8,010 nt of DNA from an uncultured Clostridia bacterium. Lineage in GTDB: Bacteria; Bacillota; Clostridia; Lachnospirales; Anaerotignaceae. The stretch covers positions 1-8,010 of the forward strand of contig CALFPN010000027.1 of NCBI GenBank assembly GCA_937919015.1. Direction: 5' to 3'. Numbering within the stretch: position 1 is the stretch's first letter; every line of letters begins with the position of its first letter. This document shows positions 1-5,375 of this stretch, one piece after another. Both the position numbers and the translations under genes were made by a program. The notes below the pieces were generated by a model. The model was not told where the DNA came from and searched no databases. It saw only the letters and a program-made list of their open reading frames with translations.

Positions 1-55
1 GTAGAGCACTGGACTTTTAATCCAGGTGTCCCGGGTTCGAGTCCCGGGTGACTCA
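1..55 (+). tRNA. tRNA-Lys (UUU), 3' part only
   Basis: This is the 3' two thirds of a tRNA gene cut by the window edge. The anticodon stem CTGGA/TCCAG (9-13 with 21-25) encloses the loop CTTTTAA, whose anticodon TTT reads lysine codons. The T-arm CCGGG-TTCGAGT-CCCGG lies at 31-47. The 3' acceptor strand GTGACTC (48-54) is followed by discriminator A55. CCA is not encoded; the next bases are TTAGA. The 5' acceptor strand, D-arm start and promoter lie upstream of the window, so whether it belongs to a tRNA cluster is not visible. A terminator follows directly. Confidence 0.93.
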
Positions 56-60
56 TTAGA

Positions 61-94
61 AACCGAGTATACGATCATGTATACTCGGTTTTTT
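61..94 (+). terminator. Intrinsic terminator of the tRNA transcript
   Basis: A perfect 12-bp stem, AACCGAGTATAC (61-72) with GTATACTCGGTT (79-90), has a 6-nt loop (GATCAT) and runs into a stretch of six T's (89-94). It starts six bases after the tRNA and should end the tRNA transcript. Confidence 0.93.
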
Positions 95-206
95 GTTATA
101 TAAGCAAAAATTTTAAAGAGGATAGGAATGTTGCCAAGTGGAATATAAACTTTGCGCGAAAGCAGATGAGCTTGTCAACACATGATGAAAACAGGTAAGA
201 ATTTAG

Positions 207-237
207 CCTTCTGGGACTTCGGTTCTGGGAGGTTTTT
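207..237 (+). terminator. UUCG-capped hairpin with U-run (terminator or attenuator)
   Basis: Read as RNA, 207-217 (CCTTCTGGGAC) pairs over 11 bp with 222-232 (GTTCTGGGAGG), using several G.U pairs. The loop is TTCG closed by C-G, the exceptionally stable cUUCGg tetraloop. Five T's follow at 233-237. The G.U pairs make it stable only in the + strand transcript. It lies after the tRNA terminator and before the promoter of the next gene, and no coding sequence precedes it. It therefore implies a short non-coding transcript covering roughly 95-237, or decay of an older gene. I do not recognise a known riboswitch or small-RNA family in 95-206. Confidence 0.7.
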
Positions 238-267
238 GTATACTTAATAAAAAAAACACAAAATTTG

Positions 268-296
268 TTGAAATAAATCAGAAATCTTTGCATAAT
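268..296 (+). promoter_or_regulatory. Sigma-A type promoter of the Na/Pi cotransporter-like gene
   Basis: A TTGAAA -35 box (268-273) and a CATAAT -10 box (291-296) are separated by an ideal 17 bp. Transcription would start near 303, giving a leader of about 50 nt before the start codon at 352. It sits just past the hairpin at 207-237, so the downstream gene does not depend on upstream transcripts. Confidence 0.72.
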
Positions 297-335
297 AAAG
301 GTAATGGAAATGTTCCCCTTCGCCATCGGAAACAG

Positions 336-341
336 AAAGGA
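336..341 (+). promoter_or_regulatory. Ribosome-binding site that fixes the start at 352
   Basis: AAAGGA lies 10 bases before ATG 352. The frame stays open upstream to an ATG at 304, but that ATG falls at the predicted transcription start and has no ribosome-binding site. The 16 extra residues it would add are basic and unlike the family's N-terminus. Confidence 0.65.
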
Positions 342-351
342 CAGAAGAAAG

Positions 352-1266
352 ATGACGCTTTACGAAGTATTTGGTTTACTAGGTGGGGTTGGCTTGTTTC
401 TGTATGGAATGAGTATAATGTCTACGGGCCTTCGCAACGCATGTGGAGAAAAATTGAAAACTATTCTGGAGTACTCCACGAAAAACAAATATGTGTCAGT
501 TCTGGTGGGGATTGCTGTTACGATGCTGATTCAGAGCTCTTCCGCCACAGACGTGATGGTAATCGGATTTGTGAATTCCGGTTTGATGAACCTGTTTCAG
601 GCAATTGGCGTCATTATGGGTGCTAATATCGGCACGACGATTACAGCACAGATCACAGCCTTTCACATCAGCGCATATGCACCTGCGATCCTGTTTGTAG
701 GGGCGATACTCCATCTGTTTGTGGCGAAGCCTTTTATCAAGCATGTCGGGAGCGTGATCATGGGGTTTGGTATGTTATTTGAAGGGGTTTCCCTGATGAA
801 AGTGGCGATTTTGTCTAAACTGGTTGAATTGCGAACCCCTGATATGCAATCGGGGGACTTGCAGCGGGTATCCCGGATGACACAGACTGTTTCTGATATC
901 GAACGCCTGTCTGACCATGCGGAGAACATCATTGAATATGCCGCCCAGATTCGCAGCGGAAAAGGCTGTCTTTCCCCGCAAGCCACCAAGGAACTCCGTG
1001 CCATGTGTGAATTAACGTTGGAATCTGTTGAGCTGTGTCTGGGAATCTTTGAAACACAGGATTACACAAGACTTGCTGAGGCGATGGCATTGGAAGAAAA
1101 TGTGGACCAATGCAGAGAGCAATTGGTTCAGAATCATGTGGAACGTTTTATGAATTCTTCCTGTGAAACCAGAGGTGGGGTTTTGTTTTGTGATATGGTA
1201 ACAGATTTGGAACGCTGTTCGGATCATGCCATCAATATTGCGACGGCCCTCAGGTATCCCTGTTGA
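352..1266 (+). CDS. Na+/phosphate cotransporter-like protein with PhoU-like tail, internally deleted
   Basis: The 304-residue product belongs to the bacterial Na/Pi cotransporter (NptA/YjbB-like) family. Residues 1-150 match the first transporter repeat: a Gly-rich first helix after MTLYEVFGLLGGVGLFLYGM, the signature QSSSAT at 61-66, and GANIGTT at 90-96. Full-length members (about 540-560 residues, from family knowledge) then have a second QSSS repeat, a linker and a PhoU-like helical domain. Here the sequence passes within a few residues of SLMK (147-150) to what looks like the middle of the PhoU-like domain, with its DIERLSDHAENI motif (182-193). A second copy of the motif, DLERCSDHAINI, lies close to the C-terminus. 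About 230-260 residues are therefore absent, yet the frame is intact. Phosphate transport is doubtful because the family uses two inverted repeats to form the pore. It could be a relic, a regulatory half-protein or an assembly collapse. The gene is monocistronic, with its own promoter and terminator. Confidence 0.82.
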   Translation: MTLYEVFGLLGGVGLFLYGMSIMSTGLRNACGEKLKTILEYSTKNKYVSVLVGIAVTMLIQSSSATDVMVIGFVNSGLMNLFQAIGVIMGANIGTTITAQITAFHISAYAPAILFVGAILHLFVAKPFIKHVGSVIMGFGMLFEGVSLMKVAILSKLVELRTPDMQSGDLQRVSRMTQTVSDIERLSDHAENIIEYAAQIRSGKGCLSPQATKELRAMCELTLESVELCLGIFETQDYTRLAEAMALEENVDQCREQLVQNHVERFMNSSCETRGGVLFCDMVTDLERCSDHAINIATALRYPC

Positions 1267-1332
1267 TTTTTATGATGGGTCTCTGACGCCGGAATGGGTA
1301 TTGCGCAATAGGGGAAAAAGTAGAGAACAGAG

Positions 1333-1365
1333 AAAGACTATGACAATATTGTCATAGTCTTTTTT
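1333..1365 (+). terminator. Strong intrinsic terminator
   Basis: A perfect 30-bp palindrome (1333-1362; AAAGACTATGACAAT and its complement) forms a stem of about 13 bp, and the T-run reaches 1365. It ends the transporter-like transcript and insulates it from the operon downstream. The reverse strand has only a weak T-run, so it is mainly a + strand terminator. Confidence 0.93.
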
Positions 1366-1383
1366 ATGTTGATTGAATCTTTG

Positions 1384-1398
1384 TGAAATAAAATTTCA
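1384..1398. promoter_or_regulatory. Distal operator candidate, copy 1 of a 15-bp palindrome
   Basis: TGAAATAAAATTTCA is a perfect palindrome with 6-bp arms around 3 bp. It is the most upstream of three near-identical copies and lies 197 bp from copy 2. That distance would suit an auxiliary operator used in DNA looping. A lone TGAAAT half-site follows at 1414-1419. The cognate regulator is not in the window. Confidence 0.6.
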
Positions 1399-1561
1399 TA
1401 TTTGGAAAATTTTTGAAATAGAACTTGTTGTGCGATATGTAGTCAAATGTCTTTGGTGACATGGGAAAAGAGCTTGATTTTTGTTAAAATGCCCTGTAAA
1501 TTAGGGGGAAATTGATGTTGTGCTAAGAAAAATACAAAATGAACAAAAAAAGTTTTACAAC

Positions 1562-1580
1562 ATTGTCGAAGATGGACAAT
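1562..1580. promoter_or_regulatory. Inverted repeat abutting the -35 box, possible activator or repressor site
   Basis: ATTGTC (1562-1567) and GACAAT (1575-1580) form 6-bp arms around 7 bp. The last base is the first T of the -35 box, so the element is centred about 44 bases before the predicted transcription start, a typical place for an activator next to RNA polymerase. It differs in sequence from the TGAAAT palindromes, which suggests a second regulator. A similar TGTC...GACA element occurs at 1448-1461. Confidence 0.45.
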
Positions 1581-1608
1581 TGAAATAATATTTCATAAGT
1601 GTTATATT
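1580..1608 (+). promoter_or_regulatory. Promoter of the oxidoreductase-TRAP-aminotransferase operon
   Basis: The -35 box TTGAAA (1580-1585) and the -10 box TATATT (1603-1608) are 17 bp apart. A TG at 1600-1601 makes an extended -10. Transcription should start near 1615, leaving a leader of about 52 nt. The -35 box lies inside palindrome copy 2, so a protein bound there would block RNA polymerase. Confidence 0.78.
1581..1595. promoter_or_regulatory. Operator candidate over the -35 box, copy 2
   Basis: TGAAATAATATTTCA is a perfect palindrome differing from copy 1 by one central base. It covers five of the six -35 bases and the start of the spacer, a classical repressor position. Another ATTTCAT heptamer lies exactly 20 bp (about two helical turns) further on, at 1610-1616. 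Confidence 0.65.
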
Positions 1609-1633
1609 TATTTCATAATAGAGAAATAAAAAA

Positions 1634-1648
1634 TGAATTAAAATTTCA
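1634..1648. promoter_or_regulatory. Operator candidate in the leader, copy 3
   Basis: TGAATTAAAATTTCA matches copies 1 and 2 except for one base in the left arm. It lies 53 bp (about five helical turns) after copy 2, between the predicted transcription start and the ribosome-binding site. A roadblock or cooperative-binding role is plausible. Confidence 0.58.
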
Positions 1649-1666
1649 TTTGGAAAGGAGATTCTT

Positions 1667-3082
1667 ATGAATGATTTTATGTTTAACATGATCCGTTCCG
1701 AGCTGGAAGATGTTGTTGGCAGAGACAATGTTTCTGTAACAGAAAGCGACAAAATCAGTCACAGCGTTGATTATTTCTGGCTTTCCAGACTTTGGGAAGA
1801 TCGTGGCAGAATGATGCCTCTGGCAGATTATATCGTATATCCCGGCAGCGATGAGGAAGTTGCAAAAATTCTCGTCATTGCCAATTATTATAAAATTCCC
1901 GTATTCCCCTGGGGCGGCGGCGCAGGTTCTCAGGGCGGCGCGCTGGCAGTCAAAGGCGGTATCCTGCTGGATATGAAACGCATGAATAAAATCATTGCAC
2001 TGGATGAAAAATCCATGTGTATCACAGCGGAAGCAGGGATCAACTTTGCACAGCTGGAATGGTATGCCAATGAAAGAGGCTACTCTCTGATGCATTACCC
2101 CAGTTCCCTGACATGCTCCACACTGGGCGGCTTTCTGGCACATAATGGTATCGGCGTTCTTTCCACAAAATACGGCAAGATCGATGACCAGTGCCTCCAT
2201 GTGGAAATGGCAGTGCCCAGCGGGAAGATCCTGAAATCCACACCGGTACCCAAACATTCTTCCGGCCCCAGCATCCTGCATATGCTGCTTGGTTCCGAAG
2301 GTACCTATGGTGTATTCACAAAGGCGACCATGAAGCTGTTCAAAAAGCCTGAAGTCAGAAAATTCCGCGCATTTCTGTTCAAGGATGTTCCCACAGGTCT
2401 GGCCTTCGGCAGAGACCTGCTGCAGGAATTCAAGCCTTCCATCATGCGTCTGTACAATGAAGAAGAAACAAAATCCATGATCAAAAACATTCTGGGCGTG
2501 GAAAAAGAAGGCGCATTCATGAACATTGCCATTGAAGGCAGCGCGGAAATGGTAGAGATCGAAGAACGAATTGCTCTGCGTATGTGTGCAGAAAGAGGCG
2601 GCATGGATCTGGGCTCCGATTACGGGGAAAAATGGTGGGACAGCCGTGTAACCTTCTTCTATCCTGACCATGCACTGGATCTGCCGAAGATGTTTGGTAC
2701 GCTGGATACCATCTCCAGTTACTCCGACATGGAAAACATCTACTGGGCCCTGAAGAAAACTATGGAAAAATTTGAAGGCGTTCGTTTTATCGCACACTTC
2801 TCTCACTGGTATGAATGGGGCGTTATGATTTATGACAGATTTATCATTGAAAATCCCCCGGAAGATCCGGAAGAAGCACTGCGCCTGCATAATGAAATCT
2901 GGAATGCAGGGATCCGTGCTATCCTGGACAACGGCGGTGTGGTAAATGACCACCACGGCGTTGGCATGAAACTGGGCCGTCTGATGAAAGAACAGTATGG
3001 CGACAACATGATCTTCTTTGAAGCATTGAAGAAAGAACTTGACCCCAATGGTATCATGAATCCATATAAATTGGGGCTGTAA
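1667..3082 (+). CDS. FAD-binding oxidoreductase, GlcD-like (VAO/PCMH family)
   Basis: This 471-residue flavoprotein probably oxidises a hydroxy acid or related substrate, with electrons leaving through the Fe-S protein encoded next. The N-terminal FAD-binding PCMH domain is complete. The pyrophosphate-binding stretch PWGGGAGSQGGAL is at 81-93, the flavin-contacting PSSLTCSTLGG at 145-155 with HNGIG after it, and GSEGTYGVFTKATMKL at 209-224. The C-terminal FAD-oxidase domain ends with HHGVG (429-433) and LDPNGIMNPYKLGL. HHGVG is closer to the alkyl-DHAP synthase type (HHHGVG) than to the HEHGIG of glycolate or D-lactate dehydrogenases, so the substrate may differ from both. The length fits the family, and no signal peptide or membrane segment is seen. 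The start is supported by AAAGGAG (1654-1660), six bases upstream. It is the first gene of the operon, and its substrate cannot be read from sequence alone. Confidence 0.9.
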   Translation: MNDFMFNMIRSELEDVVGRDNVSVTESDKISHSVDYFWLSRLWEDRGRMMPLADYIVYPGSDEEVAKILVIANYYKIPVFPWGGGAGSQGGALAVKGGILLDMKRMNKIIALDEKSMCITAEAGINFAQLEWYANERGYSLMHYPSSLTCSTLGGFLAHNGIGVLSTKYGKIDDQCLHVEMAVPSGKILKSTPVPKHSSGPSILHMLLGSEGTYGVFTKATMKLFKKPEVRKFRAFLFKDVPTGLAFGRDLLQEFKPSIMRLYNEEETKSMIKNILGVEKEGAFMNIAIEGSAEMVEIEERIALRMCAERGGMDLGSDYGEKWWDSRVTFFYPDHALDLPKMFGTLDTISSYSDMENIYWALKKTMEKFEGVRFIAHFSHWYEWGVMIYDRFIIENPPEDPEEALRLHNEIWNAGIRAILDNGGVVNDHHGVGMKLGRLMKEQYGDNMIFFEALKKELDPNGIMNPYKLGL

Positions 3083-3106
3083 TACGAGTGCAAGGAGGGA
3101 AAAAGA

Positions 3107-4168
3107 ATGTTATCCGGAAACGCTTTACATACAATCAAAGCCTGTCGTTTTTGCTGGATGTGCAGACATCTTTGCCCTGTGGGTCTGGTAACAGGGAAGG
3201 AATCCAACACACCCAGAGCAAAAGCACTCCTCTTGGATATGGAACAGAAAGGCACAACAGATATGCAGGTTTACGCAGAAGATATGTTCCAGTGTGCGCT
3301 GTGCGCATCCTGTGCAGCAAACTGCGAAACCGGCTATGAACCCCCTGTTTTCATTAGAGAAGCAAGAAGAAATATTGTTGCAAACGGTCTGGCTCCTGAC
3401 CATGTGATGGATGTGATCGAAAAACTGATGGCAGCAGAAGCAGAAGAGCAGAAACCTGCATCCGAAACAGCGGATGTTCTGGTATATGTCGGTGCTCATG
3501 GCACCGCAGCCGCCAAGGAAATGGCAGAGGCCTTTGGCTCTGTCCTGACCAAAGCAGGCGTAATTTACAAAACACTGACAGCAGAACCTGCGGATGGCAA
3601 TGAACTGTACGATCTGATCGGCGAAACAGCAGAAGTAAAAGCGATAGCAAAAAAATGTGCAGATGCCATCAATGCAGCCGGTGTAAAGCAGGTCGTTGTA
3701 CTGAACCCTTCCACAGCCAGAATGTTCCTGCAGGAATATCCCGCATGGGGTCTGGAACTTTCCTGTGAAGTGGTGACAGCAACAGCCTTTGCGGCCAAAC
3801 TGCTGAAAGAGGGAAAACTGAAGATGAAACAGGCAGCAGGCGTGGTGACTTACCATGATCCCTGCCGCCTTGCAAGAGACTTGGAAGAAACAGAACCTGC
3901 CCGTGAGCTGATTCGTGCAATGGGTTACGAATTGAAAGAAATGATCCAGAGCAAGAAACTCACAAAATGCTGCGGCGGTCTGGTTTTAGATGCACACTCT
4001 CCCAAATTGGCACAGCTGACAGCATCCGGCAGAATTTCCGATGCAGACCGGATCGATGTTTCCGTGATGCTTACAGCGTGCCCGGGATGCAGATCTGTAC
4101 TTCAGAATGGTGACGGGAAAGCAGAAGTGAAAGATCTTTTCGTAGTGCTGAATGAAAACACTTTATAA
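3107..4168 (+). CDS. Fe-S / CCG-domain electron-transfer protein, GlcF/HdrD-like
   Basis: This 353-residue protein is the likely redox partner of the preceding flavoprotein. The N-terminus holds two [4Fe-4S] ferredoxin motifs: CxxCxxCxxxCP at C13, C16, C19 and C23, and CxxCxxCxxxC at C63, C66, C69 and C73 (followed by Glu, not Pro). The C-terminal half carries one complete CCG motif: C253, C288-C289 (in KCCGG), and C325/C328 (in CPGC). The spacings of 34 and 35 fit the HdrB-type non-cubane cluster signature. The family normally has two such domains. The first, roughly residues 122-230, keeps its fold-like pattern but has no cluster cysteines: VGAHG (128-132), EPADG (160-164) and NPSTA (200-204) stand where VGC, CCG and CPGC are expected. 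AAGGAGG (3092-3098) lies 8 bases before ATG. The gene starts 24 bp after the flavoprotein gene, implying co-transcription. No membrane segment is seen, so the final electron acceptor is unknown. Confidence 0.9.
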   Translation: MLSGNALHTIKACRFCWMCRHLCPVGLVTGKESNTPRAKALLLDMEQKGTTDMQVYAEDMFQCALCASCAANCETGYEPPVFIREARRNIVANGLAPDHVMDVIEKLMAAEAEEQKPASETADVLVYVGAHGTAAAKEMAEAFGSVLTKAGVIYKTLTAEPADGNELYDLIGETAEVKAIAKKCADAINAAGVKQVVVLNPSTARMFLQEYPAWGLELSCEVVTATAFAAKLLKEGKLKMKQAAGVVTYHDPCRLARDLEETEPARELIRAMGYELKEMIQSKKLTKCCGGLVLDAHSPKLAQLTASGRISDADRIDVSVMLTACPGCRSVLQNGDGKAEVKDLFVVLNENTL

Positions 4169-4202
4169 TGAGTGAAAATGATTGGGAAGTGTAACAATTT
4201 TT

Positions 4203-4210
4203 AAGGAGGG
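4203..4210 (+). promoter_or_regulatory. Ribosome-binding site that fixes the dctP start
   Basis: AAGGAGGG lies 7 bases before ATG 4218. An in-frame ATG exists at 4182, but it has no ribosome-binding site and would put 12 residues ahead of a typical lipoprotein signal peptide. Confidence 0.85.
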
Positions 4211-4217
4211 TTTTAGT

Positions 4218-5261
4218 ATGAAAAAATTCTTAAGAACAGCAGTTAGTTTCACAATGGTAGCAGCAATGTTACTGGCAACAGGCTGCGGCGCAAGGGGCGG
4301 CAGCAGTGACGCAGCAGAAGGTGATGGCGAAGTGATCGAACTGAAGCTGGCTCACATTTACTCCACAAACTCCAATGAAGACAAATATTTCAATGAATTT
4401 AAAAACAGAGTAGAAGCGGAAACAGACGGTGCTGTAAAGATCAGTATCTTCCCTAACTCTCAGCTGGGTTCCGAAGCAGAAACCATGCAGCAGGTGGTTC
4501 TGGGTACCATCGACATCGCTTTCGGTGAAGGTTCTTCCTGGGCAAATGCAGTGAATAAACCTGAACTGGGTGTATTCGGTCTGCCTTATCTGTGCTCCGA
4601 TCTGGATGGTCAGGCAGCCATCATGCGTGAAATGGTAATTCAGGAAGGTACTGATATGATGGTTCCTACAGGCATCAGACCGCTGTTCTCCTTCTCCGGT
4701 TCCATCAGACATGCGATTTTGGCAACAAAACCCATTTACACACTGGAAGATTGTAAGGGCGTAAAAATGCGTGTTCCCGAAGTTACACTGTTTGTTGACA
4801 CATGGAAAAACCTGGGTGCAAACCCCACAACAACACCTTGGGGCGATGTTTATACAGCAATCTCTCAGGGCGTAGTTGACGGCGCAGAAGTTGACGCTTG
4901 TACCATCGTTGACTCCAACCTGCAGGAAGTAACAAAATACTACTCCAAAACAGGTCACATCTCCACAATCAATATCGCAGCCATCAATGAAGATAAATGG
5001 CAGTCCATTCCTGCTGAATATCAGGAAATCATCCTGAAAGTGGGCGCAGAAGTTCAGGAAGAACAGGTGGAAGCTAGAAAAGTAGCTGACGATGAAGCAG
5101 TAGCAGTGATGGAAAAAGCGGGCGTAGTTGTAAACGAACTGAACGCAGGCGAATATGAAAAGATGGTAGCAGCGCAGAAACCTATGTATGATCAGTATGC
5201 AAATGAATACGGTCTGGGCGATATGATTGCAAAACTGCAGGAAGTTGGCGCTCCCAAATAA
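4218..5261 (+). CDS. dctP: TRAP transporter substrate-binding lipoprotein (DctP family)
   Basis: This 347-residue extracytoplasmic receptor captures the substrate and delivers it to the DctQM membrane complex. The signal peptide MKKFLRTAVSFTMVAAMLLA leads to a lipobox ending TGC, with C23 as the lipidated residue, followed by a Gly/Ser/Ala-rich linker. Such anchoring is usual in Gram-positive bacteria. The mature domain starts near ELKLAHIYST (41-50). The core DctP motif spans about 181-224 and includes GVKMRVPE with R185, LGANP, TPWGDVYTAI and GVVDGAE. In characterised relatives the Arg equivalent to R185 pairs with the substrate carboxylate, so an organic acid is expected. The length is normal. 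Strong codon bias and a hairpin after the gene suggest it is made in excess over the membrane subunits. The substrate is not predictable from the motif. Confidence 0.95.
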   Translation: MKKFLRTAVSFTMVAAMLLATGCGARGGSSDAAEGDGEVIELKLAHIYSTNSNEDKYFNEFKNRVEAETDGAVKISIFPNSQLGSEAETMQQVVLGTIDIAFGEGSSWANAVNKPELGVFGLPYLCSDLDGQAAIMREMVIQEGTDMMVPTGIRPLFSFSGSIRHAILATKPIYTLEDCKGVKMRVPEVTLFVDTWKNLGANPTTTPWGDVYTAISQGVVDGAEVDACTIVDSNLQEVTKYYSKTGHISTINIAAINEDKWQSIPAEYQEIILKVGAEVQEEQVEARKVADDEAVAVMEKAGVVVNELNAGEYEKMVAAQKPMYDQYANEYGLGDMIAKLQEVGAPK

Positions 5262-5314
5262 GGTATACGAAAAGAAAATAATTTGAAGTTCCTGTCACAA
5301 TAGGTAATACATGG

Positions 5315-5341
5315 GGCGTCAATGGGTTCCCCATTGACGCC
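5315..5341 (+). other. Intercistronic stem-loop between dctP and dctQ
   Basis: GGCGTCAATGGG (5315-5326) pairs with CCCATTGACGCC (5330-5341) in a perfect 12-bp GC-rich stem with a 3-nt loop. The bases after it (TTCTATTAC) are not a U-run, so it is not a standard terminator. In a 114-nt gap between binding-protein and membrane-subunit genes, such a hairpin commonly protects the upstream mRNA from 3' exonucleases, so that more binding protein is made. Partial termination is possible. Confidence 0.75.
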
Positions 5342-5355
5342 TTCTATTACATCCC

Positions 5356-5365
5356 AAAAAGGAGG
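5356..5365 (+). promoter_or_regulatory. Ribosome-binding site that fixes the dctQ start
   Basis: AAAAAGGAGG lies 10 bases before ATG 5376. The frame is open to an ATG at 5322, but that ATG is inside the 5315-5341 hairpin stem, lacks a ribosome-binding site, and would add residues unlike DctQ proteins. Confidence 0.85.
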
Positions 5366-5375
5366 TGTTTGCAGA

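Larger units (their letters stand above)
1366..1666. other. Gene-free control region of the operon
   Basis: This 301-bp AT-rich stretch holds no plausible gene on either strand. It carries one good promoter (1580-1608), three copies of a 15-bp palindrome (1384-1398, 1581-1595, 1634-1648) and an inverted repeat against the -35 box (1562-1580). The heptamer ATTTCAT occurs at 1393, 1590, 1610 and 1643. An arm pair TTTATTTC-N8-GAAATAAA (1607-1630) straddles the predicted transcription start. Two weaker inverted repeats, ATGTC-N6-GACAT (1447-1462) and CCCT-N7-AGGG (1492-1506), lie further upstream. The density of symmetrical elements points to a regulated promoter. Confidence 0.75.

Noticed and set aside
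1..55. The tRNA-Lys gene as an attachment site for an integrated element
   Set aside because: I saw no second copy of the tRNA 3' end and no integrase or phage gene in the window.
288..626. A + strand open frame of 112 codons overlapping the start of the transporter-like gene
   Set aside because: It is out of frame with a clearly recognisable family protein, its composition is unlike a real protein, and it has no ribosome-binding site.
1299..1310. The 12-bp palindrome TATTGCGCAATA after the transporter-like gene
   Set aside because: It is short, isolated, just before the terminator and not near any promoter, so I see no function to assign.
1384..1398. A Rex (redox regulator) site, suggested by TTGTGAA at 1382-1388
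   Set aside because: The right half reads TTCATA instead of TTCACAA, and the arm spacing is 7 where Rex needs 4. The repeated unit is the TGAAAT palindrome.
1646..2956. A long open frame on the - strand (about 436 codons) opposite the flavoprotein gene
   Set aside because: It is rich in Cys, His and Phe with no recognisable domain, has no ribosome-binding site, and mirrors the codon bias of the + strand gene. The same holds for - strand frames at 3125-3856, 4269-4958 and 7309-7959.
4168..4194. An 8-codon ORF (MSENDWEV) whose ATG overlaps the stop of the Fe-S gene (TAATG)
   Set aside because: There is no ribosome-binding site of its own, and it is too short to judge. dctP has its own strong ribosome-binding site, so coupling is not needed.
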